The notes below the pieces were generated by a model. The model did not search any database, was not told the DNA's origin, and saw only the letters and a list, made by a program, of their open reading frames with translations. A program made the position numbers and the translations under genes. A stretch of 64,000 nucleotides of DNA from Desulfofustis sp. PB-SRB1 (GTDB lineage Bacteria; Desulfobacterota; Desulfobulbia; Desulfobulbales; Desulfocapsaceae), in the NCBI GenBank assembly GCA_016722945.1, contig JAEQMT010000065.1, positions 1 through 64,000 on the forward strand. Direction: 5' to 3'. Numbering within the stretch: position 1 is the stretch's first letter; each line of letters begins with the position of its first letter. Shown piece by piece: positions 17,515-25,056 of the stretch.

Positions 17515-19278
17515 ATGTCTTATCTCGTCCTCGCCCGCAAATACCGCCCGAAAACATTTGCCGACATCGTCGGCCAGAAGCCCGTTGTCACAACCCTTGT
17601 CAACAGTCTTACCCGCGGTCGAGTGGCCCATGCCATACTCTTTTCAGGCATTCGCGGGGTGGGCAAGACAACCTTGGCCCGGATTATGGCCAAGGCCCTT
17701 AACTGCGTTACAGGCCCCACCCCGACCCCGTGCAACACATGTGATTCATGCACCCAGATCAACACCGGCGCCTCGCTTGATCTGCACGAAATTGACGGCG
17801 CCTCCAACCGCGGCATCCAGGAAGTCAGGGATCTCAAGGACAACATCAAGTACATGCCGGCAGCGGCGCCGCATAAAATCGTCATCATCGACGAAGTACA
17901 TATGCTCACCAACGAGGCATTCAACGCCTTGTTAAAGACGCTGGAAGAACCGCCCGAACACGTCTATTTCATCTTTGCCACCACCGAGCTGCATAAAATC
18001 CCCATCACCATTTTATCGCGCTGCCAGCGCTTTGAATTGCGCCGAATCACTTCAACCGAACTTGCCGAGCACTACGAAAAGCTGGCCGCGGCTGAAGGCA
18101 TTATCCTTGAAAAAGGGGCGCTTAATCTCATCGTGCGCGAATCGGAGGGCTCGGTTCGAGACGGGCTCAGTCTGCTTGATCAGGTGTTTGCCTACGGTTC
18201 GTCGCCGGTTACGGAGAATGACGTGGTGGAAGTGCTCGGCCTGGTTGACCGCACCATCCTGGCGACCATTGCCGAGGCCCTGCTCAGCGGCAACCGGCAA
18301 CGGGCTCTTTCCATACTTGGTGAGGCCGCCGATTTCGGCCTCGATGGAAAGCGCTTTGTCGCCGACCTGCTCAGTCACTACCGTGCCCTGTTGCTTGTCC
18401 GGCTGGACGGCTGTGAAAAACTGCTTGATCTGCCGGCAGATGATATTGAGGCATGCAAAGCGGTGGCATCCCGTTACCCTGCCCAGGTTATTCATCATCA
18501 ATTACGTATTCTTATGAACACGGCGGATCGTATCCGTCTCAGCACGCAGCCCAGGTTACTGCTGGAAACAACTTTTCTCGCCATGGCCGAGACGGATTCG
18601 ATGATTGATGTTCAGACGCTTTTGCGTGAGATTGACAGTATCGTCGGCGCCCTTCCAGATGCTTCGCCAGCTGATGATGCAGGCCCATCAGACAATGATG
18701 AAACTGCCTCATCTGAGACGGTCAAACCTGAGAAAAAAAAGAAAGGCGAAGATCGTTCCCGGCAAGAAACAAAACCCGCCCCACGCGAAACCTCACCGCC
18801 ACCAGCGGCCGTCGCCGACATGGGTGTCGAGGGTTCACAGCTCACCAAGCCGGCACCGGAACCAGAACATATTGATGCGTGGTGGCCTGCTTTTCTCAAA
18901 CAATTGCACGGCAAAAAACGATGGATGGCGCAAAATCTTGAGCAGGCCAAGCAGATCGACGTGCAGGGACAGGAGATAACCCTCACCTTCGCCCACCCGA
19001 GCGATTTTACCCTGCTTAAAAACAGCGCTAACGTTGCCGCTCTGAAACGGTACCTTCATGATCTTACCGGTAAAGAGTACGAAATTTGCTTTACCGCCCA
19101 GCACCTTGAGTTTGAGCCCGGCAGCAGCAACGGCGCCGAAACCACCCAGACTTATAAAAAACTCGCCAATCACCCAGCAGTACGGATGGCGGAAGATATT
19201 TTCGGCGGCCATGTCAGCGACATCCGCGTACATACAGTACCAGACCCTCAAGATTCCCTCAAACCAACACAGGATTAG
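17515..19278 (+). CDS. dnaX: DNA polymerase III subunits gamma/tau
   Basis: The clamp-loader ATPase, which also couples polymerase cores and the helicase. ATG 17515 is chosen because MSYLVLARKYRPKTF is the standard N-terminus and earlier ATGs lie inside the SRP RNA. Walker A is GIRGVGKT (45-52). The zinc cysteines are Cys64, 73, 76 and 79. Walker B IIDEVHML is near 125, followed by the LLKTLEEPPEHVYFIFATTE sensor region. A Pro/Lys-rich linker (about 385-440) precedes the tau-specific C-terminal domain. The linker contains a run of eight A in an A-AAA-AAG context, a candidate frameshift site for making gamma. 587 residues. ebfC and recR follow closely. Confidence 0.96.
   Translation: MSYLVLARKYRPKTFADIVGQKPVVTTLVNSLTRGRVAHAILFSGIRGVGKTTLARIMAKALNCVTGPTPTPCNTCDSCTQINTGASLDLHEIDGASNRGIQEVRDLKDNIKYMPAAAPHKIVIIDEVHMLTNEAFNALLKTLEEPPEHVYFIFATTELHKIPITILSRCQRFELRRITSTELAEHYEKLAAAEGIILEKGALNLIVRESEGSVRDGLSLLDQVFAYGSSPVTENDVVEVLGLVDRTILATIAEALLSGNRQRALSILGEAADFGLDGKRFVADLLSHYRALLLVRLDGCEKLLDLPADDIEACKAVASRYPAQVIHHQLRILMNTADRIRLSTQPRLLLETTFLAMAETDSMIDVQTLLREIDSIVGALPDASPADDAGPSDNDETASSETVKPEKKKKGEDRSRQETKPAPRETSPPPAAVADMGVEGSQLTKPAPEPEHIDAWWPAFLKQLHGKKRWMAQNLEQAKQIDVQGQEITLTFAHPSDFTLLKNSANVAALKRYLHDLTGKEYEICFTAQHLEFEPGSSNGAETTQTYKKLANHPAVRMAEDIFGGHVSDIRVHTVPDPQDSLKPTQD
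18733..18741 (+). promoter_or_regulatory. Candidate dnaX frameshift (slippery) site
   Basis: Eight A followed by G, read in frame as AAA AAA AAG, contains the classic -1 heptamer A AAA AAG used by E. coli dnaX. A -1 slip gives 44 further codons, ending at TGA 18873-18875, and a product of about 450 residues that lacks the tau domain. Slippage by RNA polymerase on the A run is an alternative. I did not find an obvious stimulatory stem-loop. Confidence 0.45.
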
Positions 19279-19280
19279 CG

Positions 19281-19598
19281 ATGGATCTCTCCGCACTTAT
19301 GCAGCAGGCAAGAGAAATGCAGGAAAAAATGGCAACGGTTCAGCAGGAACTGGCCGCGACAACGGTTGTCGGGCAGGCCGGAGGCGGCATGGTTTCGGTG
19401 GTAGCCACCGGTAAAGGCGAGATCGTCTCAGTGGCCATCGATGATGTGGTGCTCAGTGAGCCAGACAAATCGATGCTGCAGGATCTTATTGCCGCCGCCA
19501 CCAATGACGCGCTGCGCAAAGCAGGCGAACTCGGCAAAGAAAAAATGGGCGCCCTCACCGGCGGTATTCAGATACCCGGTCTCACCAACCTGAGTTAA
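19281..19598 (+). CDS. ebfC: YbaB/EbfC family nucleoid-associated protein
   Basis: A 105-residue DNA-binding protein that forms a tweezer-like dimer. The family pattern is present: LMQQAREMQEKMATVQQELA (helix 1), the VVGQAGGGMVSVVATGKGEI strand region, and a C-terminal helix with LIAAATNDALRKA ending in GGIQIPG. It starts two bases after dnaX and precedes recR, the standard dnaX-ybaB-recR order, so cotranscription is near certain. It binds DNA with little sequence specificity. Confidence 0.95.
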   Translation: MDLSALMQQAREMQEKMATVQQELAATTVVGQAGGGMVSVVATGKGEIVSVAIDDVVLSEPDKSMLQDLIAAATNDALRKAGELGKEKMGALTGGIQIPGLTNLS

Positions 19599-19607
19599 GC
19601 GAACTTC

Positions 19608-20222
19608 GTGGACCGCCTGCACGTCTTGCCTCCGGCCCTGGAACGGGTCATCAAAAATTTTTCATCGCTGCCCGGTATCGGCCAGAAAACCGCCACCCGC
19701 CTTGCCCTGACGATTATGCGAAGACCGATATCAGAAGCCCGCGAGATGGCGGCTTCGCTTGCCGAACTGCACGGCGCCGTGCGCTTGTGCTCGCACTGCC
19801 TGACTTTTTCGGAAGAGGACCCCTGCCCCATCTGCGCCGATCCGCGGCGTGACAGTTCCCTGCTCTGCGTGGTTGAGCAGCCCGCCGATCTGGTGGCAAT
19901 TGAGAAAACCGACTCATACCGCGGTCATTATCATATTCTGCATGGCGTCCTTTCCCCATTAGATGGGATTGGCCCGGATGAACTTAAAATCAATGAGCTT
20001 GTCCAGCGGTTGGGGGACGAACGGGTTGCGGAGGTACTCATTGCCACCAGCTCAACCGTGCCCGGTGAGGCCACCGCCTCGTATCTTCTTGATCGGCTGA
20101 AGGATCAGCCGGTGCTGCTTACCCGCTTGGCGTGCGGCATTCCCATGGGCATGGATATTAAATATGCCGACAAACATACCCTGGCCCGCGCCATCGAAAG
20201 TCGCGCCATGCCGCGACGATGA
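19608..20222 (+). CDS. recR: Recombination mediator protein RecR
   Basis: Works with RecO (and RecF) to load RecA on gapped DNA. The GTG start at 19608 gives MDRLHVLPPALERVI and keeps the helix-hairpin-helix LPGIGQKTATRLAL. The zinc finger has CSHC and CPIC pairs. The Toprim domain starts at SSLLCVVEQPADLVAIE, and the C-terminal LACGIPMGMDIKYADKHTL is the standard family ending. 204 residues. Third gene of the dnaX-ebfC-recR operon. Confidence 0.96.
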   Translation: MDRLHVLPPALERVIKNFSSLPGIGQKTATRLALTIMRRPISEAREMAASLAELHGAVRLCSHCLTFSEEDPCPICADPRRDSSLLCVVEQPADLVAIEKTDSYRGHYHILHGVLSPLDGIGPDELKINELVQRLGDERVAEVLIATSSTVPGEATASYLLDRLKDQPVLLTRLACGIPMGMDIKYADKHTLARAIESRAMPRR

Positions 20223-20407
20223 TCAGTAATAATCTTGACTCGTACATGCATTGGTGTTAAGAGTACGTGATTGTGTTTTGCAACACGGGTTTATTGGTTG
20301 ATACGTCGCCCGTGTATAGGTAAAACTCGTACCATGGAAAGTTTGAAATATCGTAAAAGTGCACACTGTATACGGTATTTTAAGCATTACAGGGTACCAG
20401 GTTGTAC

Positions 20408-20482
20408 AGGCGCGTAGCTCAGTGGGAGAGCGCTACCTTGACGTGGTAGATGTCGGCGGTTCGATCCCGCCCGCGCCTACCA
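20408..20482 (+). tRNA. tRNA-Val(GAC)
   Basis: The acceptor stem AGGCGCG/CGCGCCT is perfect and CCA is encoded. The anticodon loop TTGACGT between CTACC and GGTAG gives anticodon GAC. The D arm GCTCAGTGGGAGAGC and T loop GTTCGATCC are standard. 75 nt. It stands alone between recR and thrS. Confidence 0.95.
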
Positions 20483-20488
20483 GATAAC

Positions 20489-20546
20489 GAGGCTAAAGGT
20501 AGAACGATCAAGCGTATCGTTTGCCCTTTAGCCTCTGTTTTCTTTA
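20489..20546 (+). terminator. Intrinsic terminator after tRNA-Val
   Basis: GAGGCTAAAGG (20489-20499) pairs perfectly with CCTTTAGCCTC (20525-20535), followed by TGTTTTCTTT. It ends the tRNA transcript. Because it also lies just before thrS, an attenuation role is possible, but no leader peptide is visible. Confidence 0.75.
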
Positions 20547-20604
20547 ACAGCTGTACCCCTCTGTGAGGAGGTACATTGAAAACGCAAATAATTCGTTGCA
20601 TGTT

Positions 20605-22533
20605 ATGGCGGAAATATCAGTAAACATAGTAGGTTCGGAGCCGGTGCTCATGCCCATGGCCAGCCGAGTCGGCGATGCCGTCAGGCAATTGCTCTCCGGC
20701 AAGCAGCAGAGAAAGACGATTGCCGCACTGGCAAACGGGGAAGCGGTTGATTTACACCGGGAACTCACTGAAGACACCGAACTCACCCCCATCCAGACGG
20801 ACAGTGAACTGGGCCTGGAAATTCTACGCCATTCAACCTCGCACATCATGGCCCAGGCGGTACGGGATCTGTTCGGTACCGACGTAAAAGTTGCCATCGG
20901 CCCCGCCATCGAAAACGGTTTTTACTACGATTTTTACCGGGAAGAGCCTTTCAGCCCCGAGGATTTCGAAAAAATCGAAGAGCGTATGGCGCAAATCAGC
21001 AGCGACGGACTGCCGTTTACGCGCAAGACCATGGATCGGCAGGAGGCCATCACCCATTTTGCCGCATTGGGAGAAAAATACAAAGTTGAATTGCTGGAAG
21101 AGTTAGAAGACGAGCAGGTAAGTCTCTACCAGCAGGGTGATTTTATCGATCTGTGCCGTGGCCCGCACCTGCCTGATACCTCGTGGGTCAAAGATTTCAA
21201 ACTGCTTCGCGTGGCTGGCGCCTATTGGCGGGGAGACGAACACAAGGATGTATTGCAGCGTATTTACGGCACCGTGTTCTTTGATGAAAAATCACTGAAA
21301 AAATATCTCAACAACCTCGAAGAGCTCAAGAAACGAGATCACCGCAAGCTGGGCCGGGAACTGCAACTCTTCACCAGCCGCGATCTGATCGGTCCCGGTC
21401 TCATTCTCTGGCAGCCCAAGGGGGCGCAGCTGCGACGGCTGATCGAGGATTACTGGAAGGACGAGCATTATAAACATGGGTACGAGCTGCTCTACACCCC
21501 GCACATTGCCCGCCAGGATCTGTGGCAAACCTCCGGGCATCTCGATTTCTATTCGGAGAATATGTACGCCCCCATGGAAATCGATGAGGTGAAATACCAG
21601 CTCAAACCAATGAACTGTCCGTTCCACATCGGCATCTTCAAAACTGATAAACGCAGCTACCGCGAATTTCCCATCCGCTGGGCTGAACTGGGCACCGTGT
21701 ATCGCTACGAGCGTGCCGGGGCGCTGCATGGACTCATGCGGGTACGAGGGTTCACCCAGGACGATGCTCACATTTTCTGCCGCGAAGATCAGCTGGAGGA
21801 AGAGATCTTTCATATCCTCAACCTCAACCTCCATATCCTCGCAACCTTTGGGTTCTCCGAGTATGACATCTATCTCTCCACTCGGCCGGAAAAATCGGTT
21901 GGTTCCGATGACATCTGGGAAAAATCCACCGCCGCACTCAAGCAGGCCCTTGAAAAAAAGGGATTGGGCTACGAGATCGATCCCGGTGAAGGGGTGTTTT
22001 ACGGCCCCAAAATAGACATTAAGATAAAAGATCAGCTCGGTCGCTCATGGCAGTGTTCCACTATTCAGGTGGATTTCAATCTGCCGCAACGCTTCGATAT
22101 GACCTATACCGGCACCGATAACTCCGAACACCGGCCAATCATGATCCACCGTGCGCTGATGGGCTCTCTGGAGCGATTCGTCGGAATTCTCATCGAACAC
22201 TACGCCGGCGCCTTTCCGCTCTGGTTCTCACCGGTGCAGGCCCGCATTCTCAACATCACCGATGACCAGCTTGAATATTGCGAGAAAATCTATAATCAGC
22301 TGAGAAAAGCGGGGATTCGGGTTGAAAAAGATTTGCGCAATGAAAAATTGAATTATAAGATTCGCGAAGCGCAGATGATGAAGATCCCATTCATGCTGAT
22401 CGTCGGCGAGAAAGAAAAAGAAAACGGCACCCTTACCGTACGTCTGCGAGATGGCAAAAACCTGCCCCCCATGAAAATTGTCGAGTTCGTTGAAAAGGTT
22501 CTCAGCGAAAGCGCCGAGGGCCGTGGTTTATAA
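20605..22533 (+). CDS. thrS: Threonyl-tRNA synthetase
   Basis: Charges tRNA-Thr. Domains in order: N-terminal TGS domain (about 1-65), editing domain with RHSTSHIMAQAV and the zinc-like histidines (about 70-220), class II catalytic core with MNCPFH, the motif 2 YRYERAGALHGLMRVRGFTQDDAHIF and motif 3 HRALMGSLERF, then an anticodon-binding domain. 642 residues from ATG 20605, which fits the TGS start. The start is not fully settled: the best Shine-Dalgarno, AGGAGGT (20566-20572), lies 32 bp upstream and the frame is open back to it, so a non-ATG start near 20575 or 20596 is possible. Confidence 0.95.
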   Translation: MAEISVNIVGSEPVLMPMASRVGDAVRQLLSGKQQRKTIAALANGEAVDLHRELTEDTELTPIQTDSELGLEILRHSTSHIMAQAVRDLFGTDVKVAIGPAIENGFYYDFYREEPFSPEDFEKIEERMAQISSDGLPFTRKTMDRQEAITHFAALGEKYKVELLEELEDEQVSLYQQGDFIDLCRGPHLPDTSWVKDFKLLRVAGAYWRGDEHKDVLQRIYGTVFFDEKSLKKYLNNLEELKKRDHRKLGRELQLFTSRDLIGPGLILWQPKGAQLRRLIEDYWKDEHYKHGYELLYTPHIARQDLWQTSGHLDFYSENMYAPMEIDEVKYQLKPMNCPFHIGIFKTDKRSYREFPIRWAELGTVYRYERAGALHGLMRVRGFTQDDAHIFCREDQLEEEIFHILNLNLHILATFGFSEYDIYLSTRPEKSVGSDDIWEKSTAALKQALEKKGLGYEIDPGEGVFYGPKIDIKIKDQLGRSWQCSTIQVDFNLPQRFDMTYTGTDNSEHRPIMIHRALMGSLERFVGILIEHYAGAFPLWFSPVQARILNITDDQLEYCEKIYNQLRKAGIRVEKDLRNEKLNYKIREAQMMKIPFMLIVGEKEKENGTLTVRLRDGKNLPPMKIVEFVEKVLSESAEGRGL

Positions 22534-22591
22534 GGTAAACGGGCAGTGTGTGGACGACATCGCCTGATCATACAGGATAAATAGAAACTCT

Positions 22592-22605
22592 GGAGGTTGA
22601 ACATT
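22592..22605 (+). promoter_or_regulatory. infC ribosome binding site with ATT start codon
   Basis: GGAGG at 22592-22596 is followed six bases later by ATT (22603-22605), which begins the conserved IF3 sequence. The in-frame TTG at 22597 touches the GGAGG and cannot use it. AUU initiation of infC is the known autoregulatory device: IF3 rejects non-canonical starts and so limits its own synthesis. Confidence 0.8.
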
Positions 22606-23154
22606 AAAAGAAAAAGCAGGCCAACTCCCGTTCAGCGTGAAATAAAGGCAGTCATAAACGAAGCGATCACCCACCCTCGGGTAAGACTTATCGGCGCCGA
22701 CGGTTCCCAGCTTGGTATCGTCAGCAACGACCAGGCGCTGCGTCATGCCATGGATGAGGGCCTTGATCTTGTGGAAGTTTCCGCCACCGCGGATCCGCCG
22801 GTATGCCGGATCATGAATTACGACAAGTATCGCTACGAGCTTAAAAAGAAGCAGCAGGAAGCAAAAAAGAAGCAGACCGTTATTGAAACAAAAGAGATCA
22901 AGTTCCGCCCAAAAACTGAAGAGCATGATCTCAATTTTAAGATCAAAAATATCAAAAAATTCATCGGTCAACGAAACAAGGTGAAAATAACCATGCGTTT
23001 TAGGGGCCGTGAAATAGTCTACTCAGACACTATCGGCCTGGAGGCGATGAATAAAATCGCCGAGACTCTGCAGGAAGACGTTATCATCCTTCAGGAACCG
23101 ATGATGGAAGGCAGACAGATGGTGATGGTTGTTGGTCCCAAGGCCGGCAAATAG
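22603..23154 (+). CDS. infC: Translation initiation factor IF-3
   Basis: Binds the 30S subunit, blocks premature 50S joining and checks start codon choice. The N-terminal domain contains VRLIGADGSQLGIVSNDQAL; the linker is Lys/Gln-rich (KKKQQEAKKKQ); the C-terminal domain has EIKFRPKTEEHDLNFKIKNI and KVKITMRFRGRE. 183 residues from the ATT start. It heads the usual infC-rpmI-rplT cluster, but a 133-bp repeat element separates it from rpmI here. Confidence 0.95.
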   Translation: MKRKSRPTPVQREIKAVINEAITHPRVRLIGADGSQLGIVSNDQALRHAMDEGLDLVEVSATADPPVCRIMNYDKYRYELKKKQQEAKKKQTVIETKEIKFRPKTEEHDLNFKIKNIKKFIGQRNKVKITMRFRGREIVYSDTIGLEAMNKIAETLQEDVIILQEPMMEGRQMVMVVGPKAGK

Positions 23155-23188
23155 TAAAAAACCTTAAAAATAGTACAGGACAAAACAT

Positions 23189-23321
23189 GATGGCGTCGTA
23201 AAAACCCCAATTACGGTCATTGTTGAATTGAACCGAAATCCATAGTCACTTGAAATTACTGGATTCCCGCTTTCGCGGGAATGACGTTAGCAAGCAAATT
23301 AAATGTTATTACGAGCCCATC
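23189..23321 (-). mobile_element. 133-bp MITE-like element, copy C
   Basis: Begins GATGGCGTCGTAAAAACCCC and ends TTATTACGAGCCCATC on the plus strand; relative to copy A it is inverted. The palindrome ATTCCCGC-TTTC-GCGGGAAT is perfect. It occupies nearly all of the infC-rpmI gap. Confidence 0.8.
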
Positions 23322-23342
23322 AAACTTACAGAGGATTAGACA

Positions 23343-23540
23343 ATGCCCAAAATGAAAACAAACCGGGGCGCCGCCAAGCGTTTTTCCCTCACCGGCTCCG
23401 GTAAAATAAAGCGAAACAAGGCCTACAGCAGTCATATCTTGACGAAAAAGTCCACCAAGCGCAAACGTGGCCTGCGTCAATCCGATATCGTCGACTCGGC
23501 CAACAGCAAGGCGATTCGTAAAATTCTCCCCTATGCGTAA
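23343..23540 (+). CDS. rpmI: 50S ribosomal protein L35
   Basis: A 65-residue basic ribosomal protein with the standard start [20 protein letters not shown] and the typical [15 protein letters not shown] segment. AGAGGA lies upstream at a suitable distance. rplT follows after 28 bp. Confidence 0.97.
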   Translation: MPKMKTNRGAAKRFSLTGSGKIKRNKAYSSHILTKKSTKRKRGLRQSDIVDSANSKAIRKILPYA

Positions 23541-23568
23541 TTGGATCAATCCTTAAGGAGCAACAACC

Positions 23569-23925
23569 ATGCCACGAGTTACCAGAGGTTTTAAGGCGCG
23601 TCGCCGCCGCAACAAGGTCTTGAAACTGGCCAAGGGATACCGGGGTGGTCGCCACCGGCTCTACCGCACCGCCACCGAGGCGGTGGATAGAGCACTGGTC
23701 TATGCCTATCGCGACCGGCGCACCCGCAAACGCGATATGCGCCGTTTATGGATCACCCGTATCAACGCCGCCGCCGCCATCAACGGAACAAGTTACAGCC
23801 GGTTAATGGGCGGTTTGAAAAAAGCAGGTGTTGCCCTGGATCGCAAGATACTTGCCAATATGGCCATTCTCGATCCCCGTGCCTTTCACGAGGTGGTAAC
23901 CGTCGCCGATCAGGCAAACGGTTAG
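23569..23925 (+). CDS. rplT: 50S ribosomal protein L20
   Basis: A 118-residue 23S rRNA-binding assembly protein. The N-terminal [20 protein letters not shown] and [21 protein letters not shown] are diagnostic, and the C-terminal globular part ([19 protein letters not shown]) is complete. AAGGAG precedes the ATG. In E. coli, L20 represses rpmI-rplT translation; whether the leader here can fold similarly is not clear. Confidence 0.97.
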   Translation: MPRVTRGFKARRRRNKVLKLAKGYRGGRHRLYRTATEAVDRALVYAYRDRRTRKRDMRRLWITRINAAAAINGTSYSRLMGGLKKAGVALDRKILANMAILDPRAFHEVVTVADQANG

Positions 23926-23944
23926 TAGTAACCCTTACTTTTCG

Positions 23945-23984
23945 GTGCCGGTTGCGACAAAAAATTCGCGACCGGCACTTTTTT
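23945..23984 (+). terminator. Intrinsic terminator after rplT
   Basis: GTGCCGGTTGCG (23945-23956) pairs with CGCGACCGGCAC (23967-23978) with one mismatched position, followed by six T. It separates the ribosomal protein genes from pheST. No Phe-rich leader peptide was found, so it is read as a terminator, not an attenuator. Confidence 0.8.
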
Positions 23985-24027
23985 GTTTGCTATCCTTGAT
24001 AGCCGGCCAACCACTCAAGACAGGACC

Positions 24028-25038
24028 ATGGAACAGGATCTAGCCGAGCTCCACGACGAGGCTACCGCACTGCTGACAACCATCACCGATGCAGCGGAGC
24101 TCGAACGGTTCAGAATAGACTTTCTCGGCAGAAACGGCCGCATCAGCGCCATTATGCGAAGGCTGCCGCTGGTATCCAAAGAGGATAAACCACGCCTGGG
24201 CAAGCTTGCCAACGATACGAAACGAAAAGTAGAGCAGGCCTATAGAAGCAGGCAGCAGGAACTGGCAGCGGCCGCCGAAGTCTCTTCACAGCCCTCACCA
24301 GACCTCAGCTTGCCGGGCCGGCAACCGGTATTCGGCTCTTTGCACCCCATCACCCGGGTCATGGAAGAAATCTGCACGGTATTCAGTTCCATGGGTTTTT
24401 CCATCGCCGAGGGTCCCGACATCGAATATGATCACTACAACTTCGCGGCCCTCAACATCCCCGAGCATCATCCGGCCCGGGATATGCACGATACCTTCTA
24501 TATCAACGATTCAATCCTGCTGCGCACCCATACCTCACCGATGCAGGCCCGCATTATGGAGGCGAGACAGCCGCCGTTGCGGGTAATTGCCCCGGGCAAG
24601 GTATACCGCTGTGACTCAGATATTACCCACACCCCGATGTTTCATCAGGTTGAAGGTTTTCTGGTGGATGAACGGGTATCGTTTGCCGACCTCAAAGGGG
24701 TTCTCGCTCTGTTTACCAGACAGGTTTTTAAAAAGGATCTTCCCCTGCGGTTCAGACCCAGTTTTTTTCCTTTTACCGAACCCAGTGCCGAGGTCGACAT
24801 TGCCTGTGTTATCTGCGAAGGGGCCGGCTGCCGGGTGTGCAAACGAACCGGCTGGCTCGAGATCCTTGGCTCAGGGATGATCGATCCCGAGGTCTTTGCC
24901 ATGGTCGGCTACGACTCCGAACGCTACAGCGGGTTTGCCTTTGGGCTCGGGGTGGAGCGCATTGCCATGCTCAAGTACGGGATCGACGATATCAGGCTGT
25001 TCTATGAAAACGATCTGCGTTTTCTCAATCAATTTTAG
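24028..25038 (+). CDS. pheS: Phenylalanyl-tRNA synthetase alpha subunit
   Basis: The catalytic subunit of the alpha2-beta2 enzyme. ATG 24028 ([16 protein letters not shown]) is preferred because the 15 codons before it overlap the terminator tail. An N-terminal coiled coil (about 1-85) is followed by the class II core: motif 1 around [10 protein letters not shown], motif 2 [20 protein letters not shown] and motif 3 [17 protein letters not shown]. 336 residues. A Cys-rich loop [17 protein letters not shown] lies in the core, as in many bacterial PheS. pheT begins 18 bp later. Confidence 0.96.
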   Translation: MEQDLAELHDEATALLTTITDAAELERFRIDFLGRNGRISAIMRRLPLVSKEDKPRLGKLANDTKRKVEQAYRSRQQELAAAAEVSSQPSPDLSLPGRQPVFGSLHPITRVMEEICTVFSSMGFSIAEGPDIEYDHYNFAALNIPEHHPARDMHDTFYINDSILLRTHTSPMQARIMEARQPPLRVIAPGKVYRCDSDITHTPMFHQVEGFLVDERVSFADLKGVLALFTRQVFKKDLPLRFRPSFFPFTEPSAEVDIACVICEGAGCRVCKRTGWLEILGSGMIDPEVFAMVGYDSERYSGFAFGLGVERIAMLKYGIDDIRLFYENDLRFLNQF

Positions 25039-25056
25039 CCGAGGGATGGTTCTTTC

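Noticed and set aside
23945-23984. Phenylalanine attenuator before pheST
   Set aside because: The hairpin has a T tract, but no short leader frame with Phe codons precedes it; a plain terminator after rplT explains it.
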